In this document: piece after piece, positions 31,537 to 41,900 of the stretch
Layout of the letters: each line of letters opens with the position of its first letter
Numbering within the stretch: the first letter of the stretch is position 1
From: Acidobacteriota bacterium
GTDB taxonomy: Bacteria > Acidobacteriota > Vicinamibacteria > Vicinamibacterales > CAVVIG01
Assembly: GCA_016195265.1 (NCBI GenBank)
Contig: JACPZW010000015.1
Coordinates: 62,001-126,000 of the forward strand
Length of the DNA stretch: 64,000 nt
Direction of reading: 5' to 3'
Notes under the pieces: generated by a model
The model's database searches: none
Seen by the model: only the letters and a program-made list of their open reading frames with translations
What the model was told of the DNA's origin: nothing
Made by a program: the position numbers and the translations under genes

Positions 31537-31668
31537 TCAGGCACGTCTACAGAGCGCGCACATCCGGGCCGAAAGGGCTCGGCGTGGCATTCACGAACGT
31601 GCCCGCGCGCACGGGCCGGTGACGATGGCCGTCTGCGCCGGCGCGTGCGGCAACCTCATCCAGCTGTG

Positions 31669-33204
31669 TCAGCGCGGCCGAGCGCCCGCGCCATCGAGTT
31701 CGGCGATCGGCCGCAGCCGACGATCGAGGATCCGTCCCTGACGAACCACGATCTCCGGAACGGCGTCGACGTCGCTGCCGGACGTGTGGAAGTTGACGAT
31801 GCACGCGCGCAGGACGTAACGGCCGCGCAGCATGGCGTGCGAGACGAAAAGCTCGCCGCTGCGCTGCAGATCATCCAGCAAGGCCTCGTTCAGGTGATTG
31901 AGGTAATGCTCGACGACTTCGCTTCCACGCTGCGTGCGCATATCAGCCGGAACATACCGAAACGTCGTAATACTCAACGCCTGGGTCGTCAGCTCCAGTT
32001 CCGGATGGCGTTCCACCGCGCGCGCCATCGCGCGCGACAGCTCGATGTCGTCGGCGATCATGCGACGGTACCCAGCGGCCCCGGCCTGCCGCAGCGCCAG
32101 CCATACTTTCAACGCGCGGAATCCGCGCGAGTTCTGCGGGCCGTAGTCCACGAAGTTCACGGCGCGATCGTCGAAGTGGTAGTACGCCGGGTGATACGCG
32201 AACGTCTTGCGCAGCGCGTCGCCGTTGCGCACGAGCGCGCATCCCGCTTCGAGCGGCGCGTACAGCCACTTGTGCGGATCGACCGCGACGGAGTCCGCCT
32301 CCGCCAGGCCGCGAAGGTCGCGCGGTGCATCGGGGAGCGCCGCGGCGAAGCCGCCGTACGCGCCGTCCACGTGGAACCAGATGCCCTTGTCGCGACAGAC
32401 CGCGGCGATCTCCGGCAGCGGATCGACGGCGCCCGTGCTCACCGATCCAGCCGTGCCGGCGACGAGGAACGGAATGTGGCCGGCAGCGATGTCCGTGTCG
32501 ATCGCCCGTCGCAGCGCGGCGACGTCCATCTGTAAGGTGTCACGTGTCTCGATCCAGCGGATGGCTTCGGTGCCCAGACCGCAAAGATCCGCGGCCTTTT
32601 GAATCCACGTGTGCGCCTCGGTTGATGCGTAGGCGACCATCTGACGGCCGTGTCCGCCGTCGATGCCCTTCGCGCGCACGTCCCACGGGGCCGCGGCCGC
32701 ACGCGCCGCAAGAAAGCAGACGATGTTCGCCATGTTGCCGCCGCTGACCAGCAGCCCGCCGCCGCCGCTGGGAGAGAAGCCGAAGCCGATCAGCTCCGCG
32801 ATCCATCGCACGGTCTGCGCTTCGATCTCCGTCGCGGCCGGCGACAGCGTCCACGAGCCGACATTGGGATTCAGCGCGGATGCGAGGAAGTCGCCGAGGA
32901 TGCCGATCGGCGCCGGCGGAGCGGTGATGTAGCCGAAGAACCGCGGATGCGCGTTGAAGAGCGAGTGATCGAAGAGCTTGCGCGCGGTGTCCGTGAGAAG
33001 CGCCGCCGGATCGGTACCGTGCTCGGGCAGCGGTCCCGTGAGCGACAACGCGTCGCGGACGGAGGACGGCGACTCATCCCTCGTGACGGGCCGCGCCGGC
33101 ACCGACGCGAGCAGCGATGCGAGTTGATCGACGAGCTGACGGCCGAGGGCCTTGAAGGCCTCCGCGTCCATCGCGAGCGGCGCGTGTCTCGAAGGAAGAG
33201 TCAT
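31669..33204 (-). CDS. PLP-dependent group II decarboxylase, 511 aa
   Basis: The PLP lysine motif is AVDPHKWLYAPLEAG near residue 320, with IWFHVDGAYGGFAAALPD upstream (Asp that binds the pyridine N) and TLSPAATEIEAQTVRWIAELIGF near residue 110. The order and length match aromatic amino acid/glutamate/tyrosine-type decarboxylases, where the product is an amine and CO2. The substrate cannot be told. The ATG overlaps the PIG-L gene stop as ATGA, so it is the second gene of a two-gene unit with the deacetylase. Confidence 0.9.
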   Translation of the reverse strand: MTLPSRHAPLAMDAEAFKALGRQLVDQLASLLASVPARPVTRDESPSSVRDALSLTGPLPEHGTDPAALLTDTARKLFDHSLFNAHPRFFGYITAPPAPIGILGDFLASALNPNVGSWTLSPAATEIEAQTVRWIAELIGFGFSPSGGGGLLVSGGNMANIVCFLAARAAAAPWDVRAKGIDGGHGRQMVAYASTEAHTWIQKAADLCGLGTEAIRWIETRDTLQMDVAALRRAIDTDIAAGHIPFLVAGTAGSVSTGAVDPLPEIAAVCRDKGIWFHVDGAYGGFAAALPDAPRDLRGLAEADSVAVDPHKWLYAPLEAGCALVRNGDALRKTFAYHPAYYHFDDRAVNFVDYGPQNSRGFRALKVWLALRQAGAAGYRRMIADDIELSRAMARAVERHPELELTTQALSITTFRYVPADMRTQRGSEVVEHYLNHLNEALLDDLQRSGELFVSHAMLRGRYVLRACIVNFHTSGSDVDAVPEIVVRQGRILDRRLRPIAELDGAGARPR

Positions 33205-34031
33205 GCGTCGATGCCCTCGAACAAATCCGATTCGCGCTGCCGTCCTGCGTTGACCAGGCTGAACGCGCGATAAAACGATTGCGATCCCCACAGCGCCTCG
33301 TGTTGATCTGGACGCAGGGTCTTCAGCGCCGCATACGCGTCCACCTGGGATTCATGACACGACACCGCGTGCCAGACCGTCTGCCACCACTGCCGCGTGT
33401 CGATCACCGTCGTGATCGCCCAGGCCGGCCACGGCGTCGCCTGCCGTTCCACGCCGTCCGCGACGAAGACCAGCTTCTTGAAGGCGGCCCGATACGCGGT
33501 CCACGCGCGCTCGTCCCAGGCGAGGTAGTACAGCTTGGAGACCGCGTGCGCCGGCCCGAGGTCGCGACCGCGCGCGTCGAAGGACGAATCGGCCGCCGCG
33601 ACGATGGCTGCCGTCGTCAACTGGGAGATGGCGACGTGATCGGAGTGGCCGTACGCGCCGTCAGGAGCGAATGTGAGGACGACGTGCGGTCGCGCGCGGC
33701 GGATGTGCTCGGCGATGGCGGGCACGCCGTCGTCCACGGTCACGCGATCGAGATGCCGATCGGTGTAGTCCAGCACGTCCACGCGATGGATGCCGAGCGT
33801 GGCCGCCGCGGCGCGCAGTTCGCGCTCGCGAAGCGACGCCAACGCCGCGGAGCCCGGATGTTCGCCGCTGCCTGCCGCGTGACCCCGGTACCGCCCGCCG
33901 CCGCCGCGCGTCGCCGTCACCAGAAAGGTTTCGACGCCCTCGCTCGCGTATCGCGCGAGGACGCCGCCAAAGCCCATCGACTCGTCGTCGGGATGAGCCG
34001 CTACAACCATCAGTCGCCGCGCCGCAGTCAC
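33201..34031 (-). CDS. PIG-L/LmbE-family zinc deacetylase, 276 aa
   Basis: The metal motif AAHPDDESMGFGG near residue 13 and the second site YGHSDHVAIS near 128 are typical of PIG-L deacetylases, which act on N-acetylglucosaminyl compounds. The family includes mycothiol (MshB) and bacillithiol (BshB) deacetylases and many of unknown substrate. The GTG at 34031 has AAGGAGG 7 nt upstream, a strong ribosome site. It leads the operon with the PLP decarboxylase. Confidence 0.85.
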   Translation of the reverse strand: MTAARRLMVVAAHPDDESMGFGGVLARYASEGVETFLVTATRGGGGRYRGHAAGSGEHPGSAALASLRERELRAAAATLGIHRVDVLDYTDRHLDRVTVDDGVPAIAEHIRRARPHVVLTFAPDGAYGHSDHVAISQLTTAAIVAAADSSFDARGRDLGPAHAVSKLYYLAWDERAWTAYRAAFKKLVFVADGVERQATPWPAWAITTVIDTRQWWQTVWHAVSCHESQVDAYAALKTLRPDQHEALWGSQSFYRAFSLVNAGRQRESDLFEGIDA

Positions 34032-34143
34032 GTGTCAGCCTCCTTGACGAACGCGTTATCCGTCAGTTCAGAGGCGACACTGTAGCGCGAGCGACGCGGA
34101 TCGCGCGTCCCCCTGTCAGGTCATTCTTGGAGACGGTGAAGAA

Positions 34144-34161
34144 ATGGCCTTAACGGGCCAT
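34144..34161 (-). terminator. Short hairpin with T-rich tail after the GT-C-like gene
   Basis: On the minus strand ATGGCC-CGTTAA-GGCCAT is followed by TTTCTT. It lies 26 bp past the stop at 34187 and may end that transcript. The stem is only 6 bp. Confidence 0.4.
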
Positions 34162-34186
34162 GCGCGGCGCCGCGGGTGGCGTCGGA

Positions 34187-35620
34187 TTAGTAGCAGAGCG
34201 GCTGGAAGGGATCAGTTGCCGTGCGCCGCACGTAGAGCGAGCAGCCTCTGCCGCCGAACTCCGTGCCGCTCCAGCAGTCGTCGATGCGTCGCTCGCGTTC
34301 GAAGTTATCGTCGTTGCCGGGATAGATCTTCAAGCCGTCCTTCGCCATGTTCGGGCGAAACGGCCAGCAGACTTCGCCTGCGAATCCACCGCAGAACACC
34401 TCAGTCCCCTGCGGAAGCGAGTTCAGGAATCGGTTCGTGATCGGGAGCGGGCAATCCACCATCGACACCGGAAGGCGATAGTACATGCCGGCCCATAGCG
34501 GCGGCAACATCGTGCCGGCCGTCACGACCGCGTTCACCGAGATGACTGCGAACGCGGCGATCGCCGCGACGAGGCGGGCAACACCAGTGACGCCCTTCGG
34601 CCGTCCCTCGGGGAGCCAGACCAGTGCCGAGAGACCTGCGGCGAGGATTCCGTACAGCGAGACGAACATCGCGTTGCGTTCGTACGGAGGCTCGACGATC
34701 TGAAAGATGTTGACGACCTCCACCACCGCGAAATACGAGAGCACGGCGCAGCTGAGGTAGGCCGCGAACAGCGGCGCAGGGCGTTCGGCCCGGACGTCAG
34801 CCGGCTGGTTCCAGCGCGCGATGAGGTACGTGCCGATCCCCGCCGCGAGTATTCCCGTCAGCAGCGGGAGTGAAATCCAATGCCAGTCATACGCGGCATG
34901 AAACATCCGCAGCGTGTATTGCCACGTCGGCTTGAACAGTTGGTAGTCGCGGACCATCTTCCGCATGCCCGTCACCAGCGGCGCGTAGAGCAGCGCCAGG
35001 AGCAGGGTCGAGCGTGTCCAGCGCACGACGACGCGCTTGACCGCCTCGAGGCTTGCGCCCTGTTCCACGAGATCGACGAGCAACAGGCCCGGCCATGTGT
35101 AGCTGACCGTGAACATCGCGTAGCTCGCGAGGACGAGCAGGACGTCCGAGAACCAGGCGTTGAACCGTGGCCGCCGGAAATACACTGCTGCGAGACCGAG
35201 CGTGCAACCCATCAGGTACCCGCGGCCCACGAGAGAAAAGAAGATCAACTCCGAGGAGGCAAAGACGGCGCTCGTGAAGAGCAGCAGCGGAAGCCATCCC
35301 GCCGCACGGGGGAGGGCCTTCCACGAACGGAACGGCGTTTCAAAGAAGAGTCCGATGAGCGTGAACGCACCGAGGATCGTGATCCAGTTCGGAATGCGCA
35401 TGAAGAAGGGATTCCGGGTCACGAGGTCGTGCGGGAGAAGGGACGTGAGCCACGTGTAGAGCACGTGGTTGTTGAAGTTGTAATTCGTCAGGGCATAGAA
35501 CGGCCCATGCACGGCCGTTTCGTTGTAGTTCCACGTCTCGTCGTAGGTCAGCGGCATGCGCGCGAACGAGGAGTACACGAACGCGAGCCACACGACGAGG
35601 ATCCAGAGGCGCTTACGCAC
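34187..35620 (-). CDS. Polytopic GT-C-like membrane protein, 477 aa
   Basis: About ten hydrophobic segments cover residues 5-390, followed by a soluble tail of about 85 residues with five Cys (DDCWSGTEFGGRGCSLY). The first loop, MPLTYDETWNYNETA, resembles the acidic D-E loop of GT-C glycosyltransferases and ArnT-like enzymes. It may transfer a sugar from a lipid-linked donor to an exported acceptor. I cannot name the family. The GTG at 35620 has TATAAT 8 nt upstream and no ribosome site, another leaderless case. Confidence 0.6.
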   Translation of the reverse strand: MRKRLWILVVWLAFVYSSFARMPLTYDETWNYNETAVHGPFYALTNYNFNNHVLYTWLTSLLPHDLVTRNPFFMRIPNWITILGAFTLIGLFFETPFRSWKALPRAAGWLPLLLFTSAVFASSELIFFSLVGRGYLMGCTLGLAAVYFRRPRFNAWFSDVLLVLASYAMFTVSYTWPGLLLVDLVEQGASLEAVKRVVVRWTRSTLLLALLYAPLVTGMRKMVRDYQLFKPTWQYTLRMFHAAYDWHWISLPLLTGILAAGIGTYLIARWNQPADVRAERPAPLFAAYLSCAVLSYFAVVEVVNIFQIVEPPYERNAMFVSLYGILAAGLSALVWLPEGRPKGVTGVARLVAAIAAFAVISVNAVVTAGTMLPPLWAGMYYRLPVSMVDCPLPITNRFLNSLPQGTEVFCGGFAGEVCWPFRPNMAKDGLKIYPGNDDNFERERRIDDCWSGTEFGGRGCSLYVRRTATDPFQPLCY

Positions 35621-35723
35621 GGGCGCGGATTATATCGGAGCGCCACGACCCTTTGTGGGGAGTTGGTTTACCAGGCGCAGCTCGCGCGTGGGCTGTGGGA
35701 CGTCGACGGGAGCGAGCGAAGGT

Positions 35724-35799
35724 TGGTGGACCAGACGGGAGTCGAACCCGTGACCTCATGAATGCCATTCATGCGCGCTCCCAACTGCGCTACTGGCCC
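35724..35799 (-). tRNA. tRNA-Ala (anticodon GGC)
   Basis: The minus strand reads GGGCCAG as acceptor, paired with CTGGTCC. The D stem is GCGC/GCGC, the anticodon arm is CATGA-ATGGCAT-TCATG with GGC at positions 34-36, and the T arm is ACGGG-TTCGACT-CCCGT. Discriminator A is followed by an encoded CCA (35726-35724). Confidence 0.95.
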
Positions 35800-35881
35800 A
35801 TCTTGGGAAAGCCGAATCCTAATTCTAACACGCCCTCCGTATCCTCCGTGTCCTGCGTGGTGGCATCTGCTCTTTCGATCT

Positions 35882-37042
35882 TCAGTACTCCGAGAACATG
35901 CGCTGAATCTCGGCGCCGTCCTTCGTCTTCGTCAGCGCCATCATCAGCAGCAGCCGCGCCTTGACCGGCGCGAGATCCTCGCCGGCAACGCGCCGCGCGC
36001 GTTCCTCGGGCGTCAGCGCGTTGTTGGGATTGTTCGGATTCGCCGGCGGAGTTGCGCCCGTCGCCGCGGCGCCGACGGGTGGACCGCCGCGTCCGCCCCC
36101 GCGCTGCGGCGCAATCCGTCCGCTGCCGGTGCGCGTCGTGGAGACGACGATCGCGCCTTTCTCGAGCGCGTACGTGATGCCGGCCTGCTGCGTTCCACTC
36201 GTCGCGCCGGCGCCGGCGCCGGCGATTACGATGCCCTGCGCGCCCGCATCCACCGCGGCCTTGATCAAGTCGCCGTCGGCGCCTTGATACACCCAAATGA
36301 CGTCAACGCGCGGCAGCTTCGTCACGGCTGCGATGTCGAATTCGGTCTTCGCCGTATGGCGTTTGACGACGTCGCGATAGAAGACGACGCGATCGCTATC
36401 AACGACACCGAGCACACCGTAGCCGCGCGTCTGAAACGTCTCGAGCCGCAACGCGTCGGTCTTGGTCGCCTCGCGCGCTGCATTGATCTCATCGTTCAGC
36501 ACGACCAGGACGCCCTTGTTGTGCGCGGCCGGCGCTGCGGCGACGCGGAAGCCTTCGAGCAGATTCGCCGCGCCCTCGTAGCCGAGCGTGCTCGGATTGC
36601 GCATCGACCCGACGACGACGACCGGCTTCTCGCTGCGCACGGTGAGGTTGAGGAAGTATGCAAGCTCTTCGAGCGTGTCGGTGCCGCTGGTGACGACGAG
36701 TCCCGCGAGTCCGGGATCAGTGCGGAACAGCTCGTTCAGCCGCTTGCTGAGCGCCACCCACTGATCGAGCGTCAGTTCGCTGCTCGCCAGGTTCGTGAAC
36801 TGCTCGAATTCCGCCTGCGCGTACCGTTCGATGCCGGGCATCGACTTGACCAGCTCTTCCGCGGTCAGCCGTCCGCCGTTCCGGTTCGAGATCGTGCCGC
36901 CGGTCGCCACGAGGCGGACGCGGGGAACGCTGTTCTGTGATGGGGTCTGTGGCGCGGCCTGCGCCTGTGCCCGGCCCGTCGCGGCGGAGGTCAGACACAG
37001 CGCCGCCGCGCCGATTGCTGCAATCGCGCATCGTCTGAGCAT
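35882..37042 (-). CDS. Exported L-asparaginase (type II-like), 386 aa
   Basis: A signal peptide (MLRRCAIAAIGAAALCLTSAATGRAQ) is followed by the asparaginase signatures VRLVATGGTISNR (nucleophile Thr) and LAGLVVTSGTDTLEE (second Thr-Asp pair). The enzyme hydrolyses asparagine to aspartate and ammonia outside the cytoplasm. A Gly/Pro/Asn-rich insert (QRGGGRGGPPVGAAATG, PPANPNNPNNALTPEE) near residues 320-355 is absent from standard enzymes. Together with aspartase in this window it could supply aspartate carbon. ATG at 37042 begins at the signal peptide. Confidence 0.9.
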   Translation of the reverse strand: MLRRCAIAAIGAAALCLTSAATGRAQAQAAPQTPSQNSVPRVRLVATGGTISNRNGGRLTAEELVKSMPGIERYAQAEFEQFTNLASSELTLDQWVALSKRLNELFRTDPGLAGLVVTSGTDTLEELAYFLNLTVRSEKPVVVVGSMRNPSTLGYEGAANLLEGFRVAAAPAAHNKGVLVVLNDEINAAREATKTDALRLETFQTRGYGVLGVVDSDRVVFYRDVVKRHTAKTEFDIAAVTKLPRVDVIWVYQGADGDLIKAAVDAGAQGIVIAGAGAGATSGTQQAGITYALEKGAIVVSTTRTGSGRIAPQRGGGRGGPPVGAAATGATPPANPNNPNNALTPEERARRVAGEDLAPVKARLLLMMALTKTKDGAEIQRMFSEY

Positions 37043-37057
37043 GCCGACGATCCTACA

Positions 37058-37291
37058 TTAGCTGCCAGGGCTGGCGGGAGCGGAAGCCCGGGCGTGCGCG
37101 CGCGTGAGCCATTCGCACAGATGCCGGACCGCTTCTTCGGGCGTCTTGCCGTAGAAGGGCATCAGCGCGGTGGGGACGCCGGGCACGCGGACGATGTACG
37201 CGCGCCAGCGATCGGCGGACACCGCCATCGCCTCGATCAGATAGGGGCGTCCCGCAATGGATTCTTCGAAGCGTTGGACGGCGACGGTCAC
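37058..37291 (-). CDS. Small conserved-looking hypothetical protein, 77 aa
   Basis: From a GTG at 37291 the protein reads VTVAVQRFEESIAGRPYLIE, then DRWRAYIVRVPGVPTALMPFYG and TPEEAVRHLCEWLTRAHA. It has a beta-strand-rich start and a C-terminal helix, like small proteins of the HicB-like/UPF type, but I do not recognise it. It ends 15 bp upstream of asparaginase on the same strand. Longer starts are possible but are Arg-rich and unlikely. Confidence 0.5.
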   Translation of the reverse strand: MTVAVQRFEESIAGRPYLIEAMAVSADRWRAYIVRVPGVPTALMPFYGKTPEEAVRHLCEWLTRAHARASAPASPGS

Positions 37292-37534
37292 AGTTGGACG
37301 AGAGTGCTGGGTGTTGGGGAGAACGTCAGCAATTGTACGCACGCGCACGACGCACACAAGCGAAGCGCGAACCGAAAGCGCGTGCACAACGGCGACCGGC
37401 TGCGATCTCGAACGTCCGCGCGCAAAATACTTTCCCGTGTCGGTCCATCCACAGGAAATGCACCATCCATACACAGGATTTCCACAGGTCCGGGAATGGC
37501 GCGTCCGTAGGACGTAGTGTAGGCTTGAAACTTC

Positions 37535-38929
37535 ATGTTCAACCGCTCGCTGGCGGCCGCGATCGTCGCGGTCGTGCTCGTCGTTCCGGCTGGCGGCGCG
37601 AGCGCCGCCCCCGGCCCTGATGACGCGACGCGGTTGCGCGTGTTTCTGACCGACGGCTCCTCGCTCGTCAGCTATGGCGAGCCGGCGCGCGTCGGCGACC
37701 GCATCATCTTTTCAATCCCGACGGCCACGACGCCGAATCCGCCGCTGCATCTGGTCGATTTGCCCGCGTCGCGCGTCGATTGGGACCGGACGAACCGCTA
37801 CGGCGCCTCGGCGCGCGCGTCACACTACGTCGAAACGCAGGCGGAGGCCGATTACCTGGCGCTCTCGAACGACATCGTGCAGGCTCTGAACGACGTCGCC
37901 CAGGCGACCGAGCCCGCGCAGCGCCTGGCGATCGTCGAGCGCGCGCGCAGGACGCTCGCCGAGTGGCCGTCGAATCACTACAACTACCGGCAGGGCGAAG
38001 TGCGCCAGATGGTCTCGATGCTCGACGATGCGATTGCCGACCTGCGCGCGGCCACCGGGCCGGGGCGGTTCGATCTCTCGCTCGCGGCCTTCCTCGATCC
38101 GCCGACGATTCCCGAGCCGCTGCTTCCGCCGCCGACCCTCAAGGAAACAATCGACCAGATGCTGACCGCCGCGCGCATCGTCGACACGCCGGCCGAGCGC
38201 GAGTCTCTGCTCGTGACGGCGATCGCCGCAATCGATCGTGACAAGGACGCCCTTCCCGCGGATTGGGCGGCCGGCACGCGATCCGAGGCGGAAGCTCTCG
38301 TCCAGACCGAGCTCCGGTTCGACCGCGCGTATAAGTCGCTGACCGCCCGCACGATGGCGGCGGCGAACCGCCGCGCGCGGCTGATCGATGTGCGCGGCCT
38401 CGAGCGGCTGCTCCGCGGCATTCCGCAGCGCGACGCCGTGCTCGGCGCCAAGCGTCCTGATGCGGTGAACTCGCTCATCGAGGCCGTTCAGGCAAAGCTC
38501 GACCTCGCGCGCCAGGTGCAGCTGGCCCGCGATCGCTGGGCGCTGCGCGCGCCGGTGTTACGCCGATATCGCGTGGCGATTCGGACGCCGCTGGATCTCT
38601 TCAGCGGGCTGAAGCCGTCGCTCGAGAACATTAAATCGCTGTCGGGATCGACGCCCGCCGCGCTCGCCGCCACGCAGCGCGCGGTGACGCGCATCGTCAA
38701 GCTGGCCTCCGAGGTGACGCCGCCCGACGAGCTGGCCGCTGCGCACGCGCTGCTCATCAGCGCGGTGCAGATGGCCGGCACGGCCGCGCAGATTCGGCGC
38801 GAGGCCACGATCGCCGGCGACATGGCGCGCGCCTGGGACGCCTCGTCCGCCGCCGCGGGCGCGCTGATGCTCGGCGCGAAAGCGCGCAGCGAGATCCAGA
38901 CGCTGCTGCGGCCACCGCAACTCAGGTGA
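37535..38929 (+). CDS. Exported hypothetical protein preceding the Add genes, 464 aa
   Basis: A signal peptide (LAAAIVAVVLVVPAGGASAA) precedes a short beta-rich domain (RLRVFLTDGSSLVSYGEPARVGDRIIFSIP) and a long alpha-helical region, residues 110-460, likely partly coiled. No catalytic motif is seen. It looks like a periplasmic structural or surface protein that detects or organises; this is weak inference. The stop overlaps the AddB-like gene as GTGA, an unexpected coupling of an exported protein to a DNA repair operon. Confidence 0.65.
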   Translation: MFNRSLAAAIVAVVLVVPAGGASAAPGPDDATRLRVFLTDGSSLVSYGEPARVGDRIIFSIPTATTPNPPLHLVDLPASRVDWDRTNRYGASARASHYVETQAEADYLALSNDIVQALNDVAQATEPAQRLAIVERARRTLAEWPSNHYNYRQGEVRQMVSMLDDAIADLRAATGPGRFDLSLAAFLDPPTIPEPLLPPPTLKETIDQMLTAARIVDTPAERESLLVTAIAAIDRDKDALPADWAAGTRSEAEALVQTELRFDRAYKSLTARTMAAANRRARLIDVRGLERLLRGIPQRDAVLGAKRPDAVNSLIEAVQAKLDLARQVQLARDRWALRAPVLRRYRVAIRTPLDLFSGLKPSLENIKSLSGSTPAALAATQRAVTRIVKLASEVTPPDELAAAHALLISAVQMAGTAAQIRREATIAGDMARAWDASSAAAGALMLGAKARSEIQTLLRPPQLR

Positions 38930-41900
38930 TCACACCTCGCCGGACGCGACTCGTGCGGGTGCCCGATCTGCCCGCGTTCCGGGAAGCGATCGAGCGCCTC
39001 GCGAACCCTGAACCAAGAACCCTGAACCCTGAACCTGGAACCCTGAACCCTCGCGTCGTCCTCGTCCCGACGCGCAGCGCGGCACGCCAGCTGCAGCGCG
39101 CGGCTGGCGATGCCGTACTTGTGACCCGCGACGAGCTGTACGCGCATCTGCACGCGCGGTTGACCGCGCCGCCGCGCCTGCTGAGCGCCGTCGAACGCGA
39201 CGTGCTCATGCACGCGGCGGCGCGGCAGGCCGCCGCCGGCGGCGAGCTGTCGTTCCGCCTTCGGCCCGGCCTCGTCGTCGAGCTGCTGCGCTTCTACGAT
39301 CACCTCCGGCGTCAGCAGCAGACCGTCACGCGGTTCGAAGAGCTCATCGGCGAAGCCGTCGGCGGGGCGGGCGACGATCGCGCGGCGGTGCGCCTGCGGC
39401 GGCAGACCGGCTTTCTGGCGGACGCGTTCCGCGACTACGAGCGCCGCGTCACGGAGACGGGCGGCGCCGACGAACACGCGCTGCGCGCGCGATTGATCGC
39501 GGAGACGGCGACCAATCCCGTCCGCCACGTCGTCGTCACCATGCCGGACTGGATTGCGGATGCCGCCGGGCTCTTCGTCGCGGACTTCGATCTGCTGACC
39601 CGCGTGCCCGGGCTCGAGTCGCTCGACATCGTGTCGACCGAAGCCGTGTTGCGATCGGGATTCCACGAGCGGTTGCACGACTGGTGGCCTGGGCTCGACG
39701 AGATCGTAGGGGCGGAGCTTGCTCCGCCCGAGGGCCCACCAAGGTCGGCCCCTGCGGTTGAATCAGGCCGAGCAGGTTCGGCCCCGACGGTTCAGACTCC
39801 GCCGGGTGCGCCGCCTGACGAGCCTTGGTGGACGCATCGCGATCGCGAGGAGGAGCTCGTCGCCATCGTGCGCCAGCTGAAGACCGACGAGCATCATGGC
39901 AACGCGGTGCCGCTGGCGCGCACCGCCGTCGTCTTCAAGCATCCGCTGCCGTACCTTTATCTTGCGGCTGAAGTCTTCGGCGCCGCGGACGTTCCCTATC
40001 AGGCGTCCGACGCGTTGCCGCTGGCCGCTGAGCCGACGGCCGCCGCGCTGGACCTCGTGTTCGACGCAGTTGCCGCCAACTTCACGCGCGATACGATCGT
40101 CGCGCTTCTCCGGTCGCCGCATTTCTCGTTCCAGCACGAAGGCGCCGGCATTCCGCGCGACGTGACGTCCGCGCTGGACCGCGCGCTGAGCGAAGCCCGC
40201 TATCTGGGCGATCTCGATCGACTCCAGGCGATTCTCGACGAGCGGCGCGGCGGCGTGCCCGAAGCGGCCGGCGTGCTCGACGCAGTCCGTCCGCTCGCGC
40301 TGCTTGCCACGCCGCACGCGGCATCCGCGCAGGTCGGCCGCGTAATCGATTTCTGGTCCCGGCACGCGCGTCCGATCGCGGACGACGATCCGTTTGCCCC
40401 GCGCGAACGGCGGGCGCGGGCCGCTATCGTGGACACGCTGAAGGCGATGGCCGCGGCGCAGGCCGCGTACGACGATCCGACCTGGACGATCGACGATCTG
40501 GCGGCTGCCGCGCGGCGATGGATTGGCGAGCAGACATTCGCGCCGGACGCCGCCCGCGGCGGCGGCGTCCACCTGCTCGACGATCAGGCCGTCCGCTACG
40601 GCGAGTTCGACGACATCACGATCGTCGGCGTGATCGAGCAGGAGTGGCCGGAGCGCCCGCGGCGCAACATTTTCTATCCACCGTCGCTGCTCAAGGCGCT
40701 CGGATGGCCATCGGAGAAAGATCGCCGGGCCGCGGCGGACGCGCGGTTCGTCGATCTGCTGTCGTCAGCATCGCGCCGCACGTACGCCTTCACGTTCACG
40801 CTGGACGAAGACGCGCTCGTGTCGCGATCGACGCAACTCGACCAGATACCGCGCGCGCGAGTGTCCAGCGTCGCGTCGATGCCGCCTGGTGATGATGCCG
40901 GCTCGCGGGTGTTCGTGGACGAGGCGCTCTCGCTGGAACCGGTGATGCTCGACCCACTTGATGATGTCGCGCGCGGCTGGGCTCAGATGCGCATCGGCCG
41001 CACGCCCGCCGACGCCATGGATTTCCACGGCACTGTGCGAGGGGGGATGGAAGTCCCTGGACACACAGTACAGAAACTCCCGTCCCCGGCTCACGCGTGG
41101 TCGGTGAGCGCACTCGAAACGTATCTCGACTGTCCGTTCAAGTTCTTTGCTCAAAGAGTCTTACGGCTCGAAGAGGAGCCGGACGATGACGAAGTGATGG
41201 ATCCGCGGCGGCAGGGCCAGTTCGTCCACGACGTGTTCGAGCAGTTCTTCGCCGCCTGGACGCGGGCCGGGCATCGCGCTATCACGCCGGCGAACCTGGA
41301 CGCGGCGCGCGATCTGTTCACCACGATTGTCGATGCGGCCCTCGCGGCCGCGCATCTGTCGGCGGCCGAGGCCGGGCTCGAGCGCACGCGTCTCCTCGGC
41401 TCGCCCGCGGCGGCCGGTCTCGGCGAAGCCATCTTTCGCATGGAAGCCGAGCGCCCGCTCGCCGTCGTCGATCGGCTGCTCGAGCACCCGCTGAACGGCG
41501 ACTTCACGTTCGTGACGGCCGGCGGGCCGCGCACGGTGGCGCTGAAAGGCAAGGCCGATCGGATCGATCTCCTGGAGGACGGCACGTTCCGCGTGATCGA
41601 TTACAAGCTGGGCTGGCCGCCGCAGCGCGGACGCGCGCTGCAGCTGCCGATCTACGGCTTGTGCGCGCAGCAGCAGCTCACGACCGAGCGCGGTCGGACC
41701 TGGACCCTGGGAGAAGCCGCCTACATCGCCTTCAAGGGGCCGCGCCGCGTCGTACCGCTCTTCTCGGCCGGCGATCGTGAGAAGACGCTCGCCGACGCGC
41801 AGCAGCGGATGGCGGACACGCTCGACGCTATCGCGCGCGGAGAATTTCCGCCGGCGCCGGACGACGTGTATCGATGCGAGACGTGCAGCTTCGCGTCGGT

